Assembly: GCA_003258405.1 (NCBI GenBank)
Contig: QKPN01000001.1
Location: forward strand, 682,001 to 746,000
Reading direction: 5' to 3'
Source: Rhodobacteraceae bacterium DSL-40
GTDB taxonomy: Bacteria; Pseudomonadota; Alphaproteobacteria; Rhodobacterales; Rhodobacteraceae
DNA: 64,000 nucleotides
Part shown: positions 16,930 through 24,844 of the stretch, piece after piece
Layout of the letters: each line of letters begins with the position of its first letter
Position numbering within the stretch: position 1 is the first letter of the stretch
Notes under the pieces: model-generated
Told to the model about the DNA's origin: nothing
The model's input: the letters and a program-made list of their open reading frames with translations, nothing else
Database searches by the model: none
Position numbers and translations under genes: made by a program

Positions 16930-17884
16930 ATGTGGGGCGATACCGTGGGCAAGGCTACGGGACGGCACAAGGACAAGAGGCTCTCGGCGGCAGATGTGCG
17001 GTCTCTCAAGCGGGGCTTCCATGCTGACGGGCACGGGCTCTATCTCAAGGTTGAGCCGAACGACGCCAGACGGTGGATACAGCGGATCACCATCGGAAAG
17101 AAGCGGCGGGATATCGGGCTCGGCTCGCCGCCGCGGGTGTCGCTCAAGGAGGCTCGCGAGAAGGCGCTCGACAACCTTCGCATCGCCCGAGCCGGTGGCG
17201 ACCCGACGGCGAAGCCCGCCGCCGTGCCGACATTCGAGGTGGCGGCACGTGCCTGCCTAGCGGAGCTTGCGCCGACCTGGACCGGGCCTCGGCAGTCTGC
17301 CATCTGGTGGCGCAGCATGGAGGCTTACATCTTCCCCGCACTCGGCTCGCGCCCTGTTGATGAGATATCGGCACAGGCGGTGCGCGCCGTGCTGGAGCCC
17401 GTCTGGACCTCGAAGCCCGAGACGGCGCGGAAGCTTGTCCGCCGGGTGCAGGCGGTCTTCCGGCACGCGCTGGGCAGGGGCTATATCCGCGAAGACCCGT
17501 CCGCCGGGGTCACCAACACCCTCCCTAGGCACACGGACCGGGCCGCCCACCATGCCGCCCTGCCCTATGCCGAGGTGGGTGCTGCCGTCGAGAAGATCCG
17601 GGCGACACAGGCTTGGGCGGGCACGAAGCTCGCTTTCGAGTTCCTCGTGCTGACGGCTGCGCGCTCGGGCGAGGTCCGGGGCGCACGGGTTTCGCGCGAG
17701 CTTCCGCATGTGGGGAGGCGAGGAGACGTCGCACCCGAGGGAGATCATCGAGCACGCCCTCGCGCATGTGCCTGCAAGCCGGGTCGAGGCCGCGTATCTC
17801 CGGGACGCTCCCCTGCTGTCGAAACGTAGGGCGCTCATGGTCGAGTGGGCCGAATATGTGATGGGATGTCACAATCTGAAATAA
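16930..17884 (+). pseudogene. P4-type tyrosine integrase with internal deletion and frameshift
   Basis: The N-terminal arm-binding and core domains read normally (GLYLKVEPNDARRWIQR, KRRDIGLGSPPRVSLKEAREKA, then VFRHALGRGYI) up to the first catalytic arginine box, LTAARSGEVRGA, ending near 17683. From 17684 a different frame reads HGFRASFRMWGGEETSHPRE, then EHALAHVPASRVEAAYLRD, to a TAA at 17882-17884; that is the catalytic HxxR box, the second His and the nucleophile Tyr. So about 80-100 codons between the two boxes are missing and the frame is shifted. All recognisable ends remain, but no functional recombinase can be made. Start at ATG 16930; TTG 16918 is an alternative. Confidence 0.88.
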
Positions 17885-18103
17885 TTCGTGATGTCCGGTG
17901 CGTTTCCCAGGTGGTCCGAGGAATGGTATTTTGTCCACATCGGCAGGGTGAGACCAAACGCGCCACCTGAACACCCAGTATACATCGGTCGGAGAGCCTC
18001 CCGGCCAACATCCTGGCCGACATAGCCTCAGAGACATTGGGTCGTCTCCAGGCATTTCACGAGCGAACGGCATTCGCTTGTGCAGTGCACTTGGAGGACA
18101 CCC
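17885..18103. other. intergenic region before the AlpA-like gene
   Basis: About 220 bp without a gene. It should hold the promoter of the AlpA-primase transcript; I see no confident promoter match. Confidence 0.35.
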
Positions 18104-18337
18104 GTGCCTGACGCGAACGATTTCGGCATCGAGCCGACCCGGCTCTATCGGCGCCCTGCCGTCGAGGCCGCAACCACCCTTTCCCGGTCTCAAATCTACC
18201 TGCTCATGGATGCTGGCGATTTTCCCCGCCCGCTACGCCTCGGCCCGCGCTGCGTGGCTTGGAAGGGCAAGGACCTTCTGTCGTGGCTGGAGAGCCGCGA
18301 GGTGTCGGACCCCCGCTCGCACGGGGTTTCGCGATGA
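18104..18337 (+). CDS. AlpA-like helix-turn-helix regulator
   Basis: 77 residues. The segment YRRPAVEAATTLSRSQIYLLMDAGDFPRPLRLGPRCVAW, followed by a short helix with WLES, is the AlpA/MerR-like DNA-binding fold common beside integrases of P4-type elements, where it activates excision genes. The start is the GTG at 18104, preceded by GGAGG at seven bases; an upstream in-frame ATG at 18080 lacks such a site. It overlaps the next small gene by ATGA and leads the replication gene set. Confidence 0.85.
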   Translation: MPDANDFGIEPTRLYRRPAVEAATTLSRSQIYLLMDAGDFPRPLRLGPRCVAWKGKDLLSWLESREVSDPRSHGVSR

Positions 18338-18549
18338 GCGACGTTACCTCAGCCGGAGTAGGCATTGGGGTTGGCATCAAGTTCCCGGCCCCGGCGCAGA
18401 AGCCCAAGCCCACAGAACCCGAGCCCGCGAAAGAAGAAGCCCGGCGGGCAACCCCGCCGGGCCAAGGAGAACGTAACCGTAACACCGATTGCGCAGGCGT
18501 GGAGAACCTGTGCCGAGCCACCGGGAGCCCCGATGACATGCCCGAATAG
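18334..18549 (+). CDS. small proline-rich protein, unknown
   Basis: 71 residues, beginning with a glycine-rich stretch (GVGIGVGIKF) followed by a Pro/Lys/Glu-rich segment. Its ATG overlaps the AlpA stop (ATGA), and its end overlaps the primase start by 17 bases, so coupled translation is likely. A perfect 10-bp hairpin lies inside it, so the stretch may act mainly as a regulatory leader. No family recognised. Confidence 0.45.
   Translation: MSDVTSAGVGIGVGIKFPAPAQKPKPTEPEPAKEEARRATPPGQGERNRNTDCAGVENLCRATGSPDDMPE
18439..18462 (+). promoter_or_regulatory. strong hairpin in the leader of the primase gene
   Basis: GCCCGGCGGG (18439-18448), loop CAAC, CCCGCCGGGC (18453-18462): a perfect 10-bp stem inside the small gene just upstream of the primase. 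An AAGGAG follows directly. It could attenuate transcription or translation into the replication gene, as leader terminators do in P4. Confidence 0.45.
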
Positions 18550-21196
18550 TATACCACAGCATACCGAGAGGCAACTGCGACAGGACCATGCGGACCGGGA
18601 AAGGTTCATTGCCGAGATCCTGGGCGGCGACGTTGGCAGGCTCTTTCACTGGAACGGAGACGCAGGCGGCATGCACCGTGCCACCGAGCGCGATGCGCAC
18701 CTCGCCAGCGTCTACTGCGTCGCGGACACCGGCCGGAACGGCGCGAGGAACGGCGCCAGCTTCAAGGCGCTGCACCTGATCGTGCTGGATGACATAGGCC
18801 ACAAGGGGACCAGAGCCCCGAGCGCCCTGCCGCAGCCTGCGGCGATCGTAGAGACGCGGCCGGGCTCGCAACAGTGGGTCTATCGCCTCGCCTCGCCGGT
18901 CACGGACAAGGCCGAAGCCGACGCCCTGATGCGGGCCGTTGCCGCGGCAGGCTTCGGTGACAGCTCGGGTCACAACAAGGTCAGGGTTGCACGCCTGCCG
19001 GGCTCACAGCCCTCGGGCAAGGAGAAGGCGCGGCTCGTCTCGCTCGAGCCTGGGCGGACGATAACCGGGCTGGCCGACCTCGGCATTGCCCCAGCGCCCG
19101 AGCCGGAGCACGTGCGGCGGACCGGGAGCGGACCTGTCGGCCCTGCCATGCCGCTCTGGAAGGTGGAGGCCCTGCTCGCCCTGATGCCGTTGGGCGAAAC
19201 CCCCGACTGGTGGACCCGCGACGATTGGGTGAAGGCGATGCACGCGATCCGGGCGGAGACAGACAAGGCCGACGACTTCGAGGCATACGAGCGGGCGTTC
19301 TACGACTGGACCTCGGGCTTCCCGGACGGCGATGCCGAGGGCGACGTGGAGAATTTCCGGCAGACGGTCCCGCACGGCGCCACCGGCGGAAGTCTGGCAT
19401 GGCTGGCGCAGCGTTGGGCGGGCAAGGAGGCCGTCGAGCGGGCCGTGCGGCAGGCAAAAATGGCCGAGATCCGGCAGCACCCGCCGAGGGAGCGGCCCGA
19501 CTACAGCATGTTCCTCCCTCCGGTGGAGAGCCTCGAGGAGCCCGACGAGCCCGCGGAGGATGACAGGGCGCCCCTGCCGCCCGACGTGGTTGCAGGGGTC
19601 GCGCGGGTGCGCCGGGCCGTGCTGGAGGCTGCCTGCGGCGCCGGGGCGGACGATGAATTTGTCTTGGCGGTCTCGGCCTGCCTGGACGACGAGGCGCTTG
19701 GATCGGCCTTGAGCGCGGCGTTCTGGCGGACCTCGGGTGACAAGCCGGTCCAGTATCTGACGCGGGACGGCCGCCTCCACGGTTACGCCGAGACGCGCGC
19801 CCCGGATGCGATGAACGAGGACAGGCCGCACTTCGCCCCGCATCTGGCGATGCCTGCGCTATCGGACTTCGTTTCTGCCAAGACTGCGGTCCACAAGGAG
19901 AGCGGATCCAACGCCACTCTGGAAGTGCCCGACGCCGCCGACGTGGTGAAGGAGCTGCGCCGCGCCTGGATCGCGGCGATCCGGGACTTTCTCGAACGCC
20001 AGCGGCAGGCGCACCGGCTTGATTGGGACGTGGACCCTTGGGCGACGGAGCCGCGCGTCGAGTTCCGGGGCAATACGGGCCGGGTGCTGCTCCCGCTCCC
20101 GCCGGTGCCGCACGAGGAAGGCGTCCCCGAGGCCGACGCGAAAGCCGTGTGGGCGGATTACACCGAGGCACTGCCGGGCGCTGCTGATCTGCCAGGGCTC
20201 ATCGCGGCGTCCTGGTTTGCCTCCGACCGGCGGCAGGCGTTCGTATGGCTGCATGCGCCGTCCTCGTTTGGTAAGGGCATGCTGGCGTCGGCCCTCGCGG
20301 ATCTCGGGTTGGTGGTAGAGACGAACGTCCGCGAGATCGAGGCCATGCTCGAAGGCAAGCCGGTGGGCAAGAGCCCGTCCGAGTTTGCCCGGAGCGCGGT
20401 GCTTCTCGTGAACGAGTTCAAGGCGGTGAAATCGGAGATAAAGCAGCTCGAGCGCGAGGTGCAGCTCGCGCCCAAGTTCCAGATGGCCTCGACGGCGCCG
20501 CTTTTCGTGAAGTTGTTCCTGAGCGCCGAGAGCGTGGCGTCTCTTGTCGGTGCTGACGGCGGGACGGCAGAGGACCAGTTCATCAACCGGTTTGCCTACT
20601 GGACCCCGGCCGAGGATGCGAAGCCCGTCTCGCAGCACGAGAGCTTCGACAGGCTGGGGGCGAGCGGCTACCGTCGCGCGCTTTCGGAGGCCCTCGGTTC
20701 GCGCATCCGGGCCGACGTAGCGCGGTATCTGGCGATGGAGCCTCGGGCGGCAGAGCGCGCGGCCGAGAAGGCCATCGCGGAGATGCATAGACGCCACGGG
20801 CTGGGCAACTTTGTCCAGTCCGTCACCGCCCGGCTGCCCGAGATCGCCGCGGAGTTCCTCCACTGGATTGACGAGAGCCGGGCCTACAACGGACGCGTGC
20901 TGTCGGCGCTTGTCGAGCGCGAAGACGGGCATCGGGTGCTGAAGGGCGGCGCTAACCTCTACTCGCGCTGGCTGGACGAGACGCACGACCGATCCGAGGC
21001 GGGGACGCTGGGGCGGCGCTGGCTCGACGTGGCGAAAGCTCTGTCCGTGGATGGTAAGGGTGTCGGGGTCCGCAAGGCGAACGGCGCCAACCACAAGGGC
21101 CTGCTGATCCCGGCGGCAGGTTCCCGACTGCGTCCGAGCTATCTGAGTGTGGTGGCGGACGAGGGGCGGACGCCCGAAGACGAGGTGCCCTGGTAG
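18533..21196 (+). CDS. primase-helicase replication protein
   Basis: 887 residues. The N-terminal ~200 residues look like a RepB/PrimPol-type primase (FKALHLIVLDDIGHKG, then ETRPGSQQWVYRLASPV). About 210-310 resembles a primase C-terminal domain (WWTRDDWVKAMHAIR, YDWTSGFPDGDAEGDVENF). The C-terminal half is a D5/P4-like ATPase with a Walker A-like VWLHAPSSFGKGML and Walker B-like SAVLLVNEF. Such proteins start and drive replication of satellites and plasmids. Start at ATG 18533 with GGAG six bases upstream. It lies directly before the repeat array at 21282-21525. The Walker A lacks the usual first Gly, so helicase activity is an inference. Confidence 0.85.
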   Translation: MTCPNSIPQHTERQLRQDHADRERFIAEILGGDVGRLFHWNGDAGGMHRATERDAHLASVYCVADTGRNGARNGASFKALHLIVLDDIGHKGTRAPSALPQPAAIVETRPGSQQWVYRLASPVTDKAEADALMRAVAAAGFGDSSGHNKVRVARLPGSQPSGKEKARLVSLEPGRTITGLADLGIAPAPEPEHVRRTGSGPVGPAMPLWKVEALLALMPLGETPDWWTRDDWVKAMHAIRAETDKADDFEAYERAFYDWTSGFPDGDAEGDVENFRQTVPHGATGGSLAWLAQRWAGKEAVERAVRQAKMAEIRQHPPRERPDYSMFLPPVESLEEPDEPAEDDRAPLPPDVVAGVARVRRAVLEAACGAGADDEFVLAVSACLDDEALGSALSAAFWRTSGDKPVQYLTRDGRLHGYAETRAPDAMNEDRPHFAPHLAMPALSDFVSAKTAVHKESGSNATLEVPDAADVVKELRRAWIAAIRDFLERQRQAHRLDWDVDPWATEPRVEFRGNTGRVLLPLPPVPHEEGVPEADAKAVWADYTEALPGAADLPGLIAASWFASDRRQAFVWLHAPSSFGKGMLASALADLGLVVETNVREIEAMLEGKPVGKSPSEFARSAVLLVNEFKAVKSEIKQLEREVQLAPKFQMASTAPLFVKLFLSAESVASLVGADGGTAEDQFINRFAYWTPAEDAKPVSQHESFDRLGASGYRRALSEALGSRIRADVARYLAMEPRAAERAAEKAIAEMHRRHGLGNFVQSVTARLPEIAAEFLHWIDESRAYNGRVLSALVEREDGHRVLKGGANLYSRWLDETHDRSEAGTLGRRWLDVAKALSVDGKGVGVRKANGANHKGLLIPAAGSRLRPSYLSVVADEGRTPEDEVPW

Positions 21197-21617
21197 GCTG
21201 GGCGCTCGACCGGGTGAGATCAGGGGGCGGGCCGCAAGGCTCGCCCTTCTCCGTTGGGGCCGTGGGTGAGAGCAGCACCGCCCCGCTACCTCCCGCTACC
21301 TCCCCGCTACCTTGCCAAGTCATTGAAAACGTTACTCGGCTACCTCGCTACCTCCCTTTCTACTTTTATAGGGAAAAGAAAATTAGATGAGAGAGGAGTG
21401 TATATATAGAATACGCAAAACCGAGGTAGCGAGGTAGCGGGCGCGCCCCCGTGCTGTCATGGCATTGAAATAAAAAGATAATTCACGGCGCCACCCGCTA
21501 CCATGGCAAGGTAGCGGGAGGTAGCGCCCCCATCTGTGCCGTCACCCGGCACGCATTGGAACAGTCGCGGCATTACCCGCTCCTGGCACATCAGCGGGCA
21601 CTCAAACTGGATCGGGG
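21197..21617. other. gene-free region containing the repeat array
   Basis: 421 bp between the primase stop and the first cargo gene, with no supportable gene. Most of it is the GCTACC/GGTAGC array described separately, with an AT-rich core around 21355-21420. Confidence 0.6.
21282..21525. repeat. iteron-like array with AT-rich core, probable replication origin
   Basis: Ten copies of the hexamer GCTACC or its complement GGTAGC in 244 bp. Left block: 21285, 21295, 21306, 21339, 21347, all GCTACC. Right block: GGTAGC at 21425, 21433, 21510, 21520 and one GCTACC at 21497. Between them lies an AT-rich stretch (about 21355-21420, including TATATATAG). CCCGCTACCTTGCCA (21303-21317) is the exact complement of 21504-21518, and CCCGCTACC/GGTAGCGGG (21494-21518) forms a local hairpin. 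CATTGAAA also occurs in both blocks. Position right after the primase-helicase gene is that expected of an origin bound by that protein. Confidence 0.75.
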
Positions 21618-21935
21618 TCAGTCGCAGAAAAGCAAGGAAGATATGACTGTCGTGGCGTTTGGGATGGCCTGAACGATGAACCCTGCTCCTATTAGTGCCA
21701 GGCCTTGTAGGGTTACGACAGTTCGCTCAGCTGTGGCTTGCCTTAGTTTGGTTAGCTCAGCTGCTCCTCTGGCTCTCTTGCCACGAATGAGCGCGGAAGC
21801 CAAAATGAACAACTTCTCCACATGAGGGGTGCGAAGATACCGGTCTGACATCAAGAATACACCGGAAACTTCCAGTATTGTCCCAGATAATTGTAGTAAG
21901 GAGCTAAAAATTTCGGACAAATTAAAGGGGATCAA
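21618..21935 (-). CDS. small two-span membrane protein, unknown (cargo)
   Basis: 105 residues. Two hydrophobic segments are visible (about 8-30 and 73-102) with a basic loop between (RGKRARGAAELTKLRQ). The start is a TTG that overlaps the end of the upstream gene by 14 bases, so translation is probably coupled; no strong ribosome site is seen. AT-richer than the chromosome. No family recognised. Small two-helix membrane proteins paired with a soluble partner occur among phage-defence effectors, but nothing here proves that. Confidence 0.55.
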   Translation of the reverse strand: MIPFNLSEIFSSLLQLSGTILEVSGVFLMSDRYLRTPHVEKLFILASALIRGKRARGAAELTKLRQATAERTVVTLQGLALIGAGFIVQAIPNATTVISSLLFCD

Positions 21936-22218
21936 TTCTAATGCATCTATGAAATATCACGCTGCGGTCTATTCGCATAGTGAGTAAAAGAGCATGATTG
22001 CAGTCACCAGTATCAACATAGAACATGTTATCCTTAATTTGAATGTATTTTTCCGGTTCAATTCCAGAAGTGGAAAACCTAGATAAGAATTTATCTATGC
22101 AAACTATTTCTTCATCATTGGGCGTATTGCCTAGGTCATTTCCAAACTGTGCAGTGAAGCGCGGAATGCCCTTAATTGGGCCTAAAACAAGTTTATTAGG
22201 TCCTATCATGGCATCCAT
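21922..22218 (-). CDS. small soluble protein, unknown (cargo)
   Basis: 98 residues, no membrane segment or signal. Starts at ATG 22218; the ribosome site is weak. It overlaps the membrane-protein gene by 14 bases and the two look like one transcript. The sequence shows no motif I recognise. Base composition is AT-rich compared with flanking genes, suggesting separate acquisition. Confidence 0.55.
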   Translation of the reverse strand: MDAMIGPNKLVLGPIKGIPRFTAQFGNDLGNTPNDEEIVCIDKFLSRFSTSGIEPEKYIQIKDNMFYVDTGDCNHALLLTMRIDRSVIFHRCIRIDPL

Positions 22219-22283
22219 TCAAGCATTTCAGGGGCAACAAGGAGAATTCTATTTGTTCAGAATGACGAGTTGCAAATTACTTC

Positions 22284-22610
22284 CTAGGTTGCTGGGATAC
22301 CTAACCTGCGCTTGACGAAGTCACGGAATTTCTCGACTGTTCCAACGTTCTTCCCGTTGCTAAAATCAGCACTGTCGCTCAACGATTTTTTCATCTTTTC
22401 AGGATCTCGCGCGAGGTCAACAGCCGCAACGAGTAGCCGATATCTTGACGATGACATGCCGACAAAGACGGGTTGATTTTCTTGGTCACAAGCTAGAAAC
22501 ACCTCAGGATGCTCAGCATCAAAGCCCTTCTTTCCGCTACCGAAAACCTGTTCAAGCAATCGGGGGGAAACCTGTAGTCGTTTCAGCGCCATCAAGATGC
22601 CCTTTCCCAT
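22284..22610 (-). CDS. small unknown protein (cargo)
   Basis: 108 residues from ATG 22610; an ATG at 22592 would give 102. Soluble, with a segment EVFLACDQENQPVFVGMSSSRYRLLVAAVDLARD that reads like a small sensor or nucleotide-binding fold, but no family can be named. Same strand as the two genes downstream, 65 bases before them, so it may lead the same transcript. Confidence 0.55.
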   Translation of the reverse strand: MGKGILMALKRLQVSPRLLEQVFGSGKKGFDAEHPEVFLACDQENQPVFVGMSSSRYRLLVAAVDLARDPEKMKKSLSDSADFSNGKNVGTVEKFRDFVKRRLGIPAT

Positions 22611-22817
22611 CACAATCCAATTCGCGCAGATTGTCTATTTTGGTTAATCGTTGCAAGCGCGGCCGCCTCGCCTAGGGCGCGGAAGGCAAAAATAGACAAT
22701 ATTGTTGCGGAAAAGCCGACGCATCATTGCGAACATATCCCGTTGCGGCAAAGCTGGATGGCCGGGTCGCGTCTGTGATCGGGCAGGCTTCAGTGTGGGA
22801 TGATTACAGAGATCGAA
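22611..22817. other. gene-free gap within the cargo segment
   Basis: About 200 bp, AT-rich in parts, with no gene supported. Likely promoter of the minus-strand cargo genes. Confidence 0.35.
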
Positions 22818-23033
22818 TCAATCCCGATTCCACTTTGAGCTGTGTGGGTTAAACACAAACTCGAGGTGGCCTTTCTTGTCGACGACGAACTCTAAGGTCC
22901 CATCCGAGGCTGCGAACCTTACAAGGCGCCTGTAGCTCGAGTATGCCTTAGTGATCTCCTCGGGCAAAGGCTTCGCCGCGCCGAGTTCGGCGGCCCGCTT
23001 AAGAAACAGATCGGAGAAAGCATCTAGGTCCAT
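22818..23033 (-). CDS. small unknown protein (cargo)
   Basis: 71 residues, starting at an ATG with GGAG six bases upstream. A helical N-terminal half (DAFSDLFLKRAAELGA) is followed by a beta-rich end (GTLEFVVDKKGHLEFVF). No family recognised. Confidence 0.55.
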   Translation of the reverse strand: MDLDAFSDLFLKRAAELGAAKPLPEEITKAYSSYRRLVRFAASDGTLEFVVDKKGHLEFVFNPHSSKWNRD

Positions 23034-23399
23034 AGTGGCTCCGGGGGGGCCTGCAATTTGGCCAGAACTAGCTAAATTTCGCTACTAAGAGTTTAAAGCA
23101 CTCATACTTAGTCCACTCATGATTGTGCGCGCGCTTCGTTAATGCGTCAGATAGGGTTTTTGCGGGATTGTTCTAGGCGTGACGCTGATTCGTGACATTT
23201 GCCGTTGATCTGTGAACTCAGAACCCACTACTTGCCCCCCCCGAACAACTCCCCCATATCGGGCTTGGAAAGTGCCCGTGTCATGGATTTGGGCGCTCCC
23301 GGAGTGCTCGGGGAGCGTCGGGGGATGTAGCGGCACACTCGGCGGACGGTTCATTACCCGGACGAGGGTCAGGGCGCCATCGTCCGGATCACAACTACT
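23034..23399. other. gene-free region
   Basis: About 365 bp with no supported gene. It contains a run of eight C and a GC-rich imperfect hairpin near 23290-23320. A minus-strand open frame crosses it but has unnatural composition and overlaps the nuclease remnant, so I leave it out. Confidence 0.4.
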
Positions 23400-23594
23400 G
23401 TGCTGGCAGCCGTGATGGCCTATCCATCCTTGGCGACTGGCAGCAGTCTCGCGGGCTCCGCTCGCGTAGTTGATGGCGACACGCTGGATTTTGGCGAAGT
23501 CACCGTGCGCATAAACGGCATCGACGCGGCCGAACTCGGGCAGAAGTGTGCTTTGCGCGCGGGCGGCGCATGGGCCTGTGCTGATGCGGCACAT
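23400..23594 (+). pseudogene. N-terminal remnant of a thermonuclease-like (SNase) protein
   Basis: From a GTG at 23400 the frame reads a short signal-like segment, then ARVVDGDTLDFGEVTVRING, IDAAELGQKC and WACADAA, the first strands and active-site loop of staphylococcal-nuclease-fold proteins. After about residue 65 the similarity stops and the frame runs on through unrelated sequence into the next gene. So only roughly the first half remains; the later catalytic Arg/Glu are missing. Confidence 0.6.
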
Positions 23595-23730
23595 GGCCCT
23601 ATCCCGACCCTGGGCCGCCGTAACAGAAAAATCGGCACCAACCGTCACTGCCGTAACACCGCCACTTCCATATTTCTCCCCATGTCACGAAAAAACATCA
23701 TGTTGTGCCGTTCCCGGGCAATATTCGCCG

Positions 23731-23754
23731 TGGTATACTTCATGTTGCGCAACA
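23731..23754 (+). promoter_or_regulatory. extended -10 promoter and palindromic operator
   Basis: TGGTATACT (23731-23739) is an extended -10 element; a weak -35 (TTCCCG) lies 17 bases upstream. Immediately after is TGTTGCGCAACA (23743-23754), a perfect 12-bp palindrome where transcription would start. This is a plausible promoter/operator for the chain of small genes from 23796. Confidence 0.5.
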
Positions 23755-23795
23755 ACCCAAGGAGGCCGATGCCCCTGAGCCCAACAGGAAACGAT

Positions 23796-24026
23796 ATGAC
23801 CGACAACCCCGACAACACACAGGCGCCCGACCTGATGACTGCCGACGAGGCGGCGGCAATGCTGAAGATGAAGCGTCCTGCCCTCTTGGCAGCCGCACGC
23901 GCAGGCCGCGTGCCAGCGCCCGCCCGCCTCGGCGGCCCGAAGACACTTCGCTGGGATCGGTCGCAGGTGACAGCTTGGATCGCAGTCCGGCTCGCCGAGG
24001 CCAAAAACGGCGGAGGTGCAGCATAA
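23796..24026 (+). CDS. excisionase-like helix-turn-helix protein
   Basis: 76 residues. LMTADEAAAMLKMKRPALLAAARAGRVPAPARLGGPKTLRWDRSQVTAWI is the MerR/excisionase-type DNA-binding fold (TADEAA, xGRVP, RLGG, RWxRxxVxxWI). The ATG at 23796 has AGGAA seven bases upstream; an ATG at 23769 follows AAGGAGG but only three bases away. First gene of the right-hand block of the island and the best candidate for its local regulator or excisionase. Confidence 0.8.
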   Translation: MTDNPDNTQAPDLMTADEAAAMLKMKRPALLAAARAGRVPAPARLGGPKTLRWDRSQVTAWIAVRLAEAKNGGGAA

Positions 24027-24115
24027 CCCCGGCGCAGAAGGAAGCGGGCTGGGGCGGGAAGCCCGCCGAGACGCACAATGAGCGTGTTCGGAAGAACAAG
24101 GCCGAGACGGATCGG

Positions 24116-24844
24116 ATGGGCGCGGCTACTCCCTCGGACAGCCGGGAGGTCAAGGCCACTGCCGCCTACTGGCTGGACCGTGAGAAGGAAGCCGCGAGTG
24201 CGAACGTCGCCCTGGCCGAGGGCCGTGTCTCCGAGGCAGAGAAGGCACTCCGTGCTGCCAGGGCTGAGTTGACGGCAGCCAAGACGATGAGGCGACCCGA
24301 ACCTTCGGACATTCGCACAGCGAGGCGGAAGATTGAGGCCGCCGAAGAACACCTCTACGACGCCTCTGAGGCCGCCGAGGCGGCGGCACGCCATGCGATC
24401 CGGGTGAACGAAGCTGCAGATGGTGCCGAGCAGTCCGGTGCCGAAGCCTTGGAAGTCCATGCCAAGCTCGTGGCGGCCACCGCGGCCTTCAACGCAATGC
24501 TCGTCCGCGATGCGCGTCCGACTTTCCTCGCGCTGATGGGCGCCGTCCAAGAGGCGCTGGCGCTCCCCGGCGGAGCCCCTCAGATCGGAGCTGACGACAA
24601 GGCGGCCATGCCCGCCAAGCACATCATTATCGGCGAGAGCAGCGTGGATCCTGGCGTGTGGCTCCGATTGGCGGAAGCCCCCGATGAGGTCCGAGGGGAC
24701 CTGGAGCGGCACATCGAAGTGGTCGGAGGCGTCGAGAATTTCCTCGTCGGTGCGGACGCCTTGGTTATGAGGGCCGTAAAACGGGCCGTTGACCAACACG
24801 TGCGGGCGGCAGAGCTGGCCGCGCTTGAAGGAGAAGCCGAATGA
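24116..24844 (+). CDS. coiled-coil protein, unknown
   Basis: 242 residues from the first ATG in frame. Residues about 15-110 are alanine- and glutamate-rich helices with heptad character (REKEAASANVALAEGRVSEAEKALRAARAELTAAK), so a coiled coil is likely. The C-terminal half is less regular. It overlaps the next gene by ATGA. The open frame continues upstream without another usual start codon. No family recognised; a structural or accessory island protein. Confidence 0.65.
   Translation: MGAATPSDSREVKATAAYWLDREKEAASANVALAEGRVSEAEKALRAARAELTAAKTMRRPEPSDIRTARRKIEAAEEHLYDASEAAEAAARHAIRVNEAADGAEQSGAEALEVHAKLVAATAAFNAMLVRDARPTFLALMGAVQEALALPGGAPQIGADDKAAMPAKHIIIGESSVDPGVWLRLAEAPDEVRGDLERHIEVVGGVENFLVGADALVMRAVKRAVDQHVRAAELAALEGEAE

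Noticed and set aside
16650-17009. 119-codon minus-strand frame across the left attachment site
   Set aside because: It spans the recombination junction and overlaps the integrase start in antisense; no ribosome site or family pattern.
21282-21525. CRISPR array
   Set aside because: Repeats are hexamer-based, closely and unevenly spaced and in both orientations, with no spacer-sized units and no cas genes.
23139-23648. 169-codon minus-strand frame
   Set aside because: It is antisense to the nuclease remnant, has no family pattern and no ribosome site.
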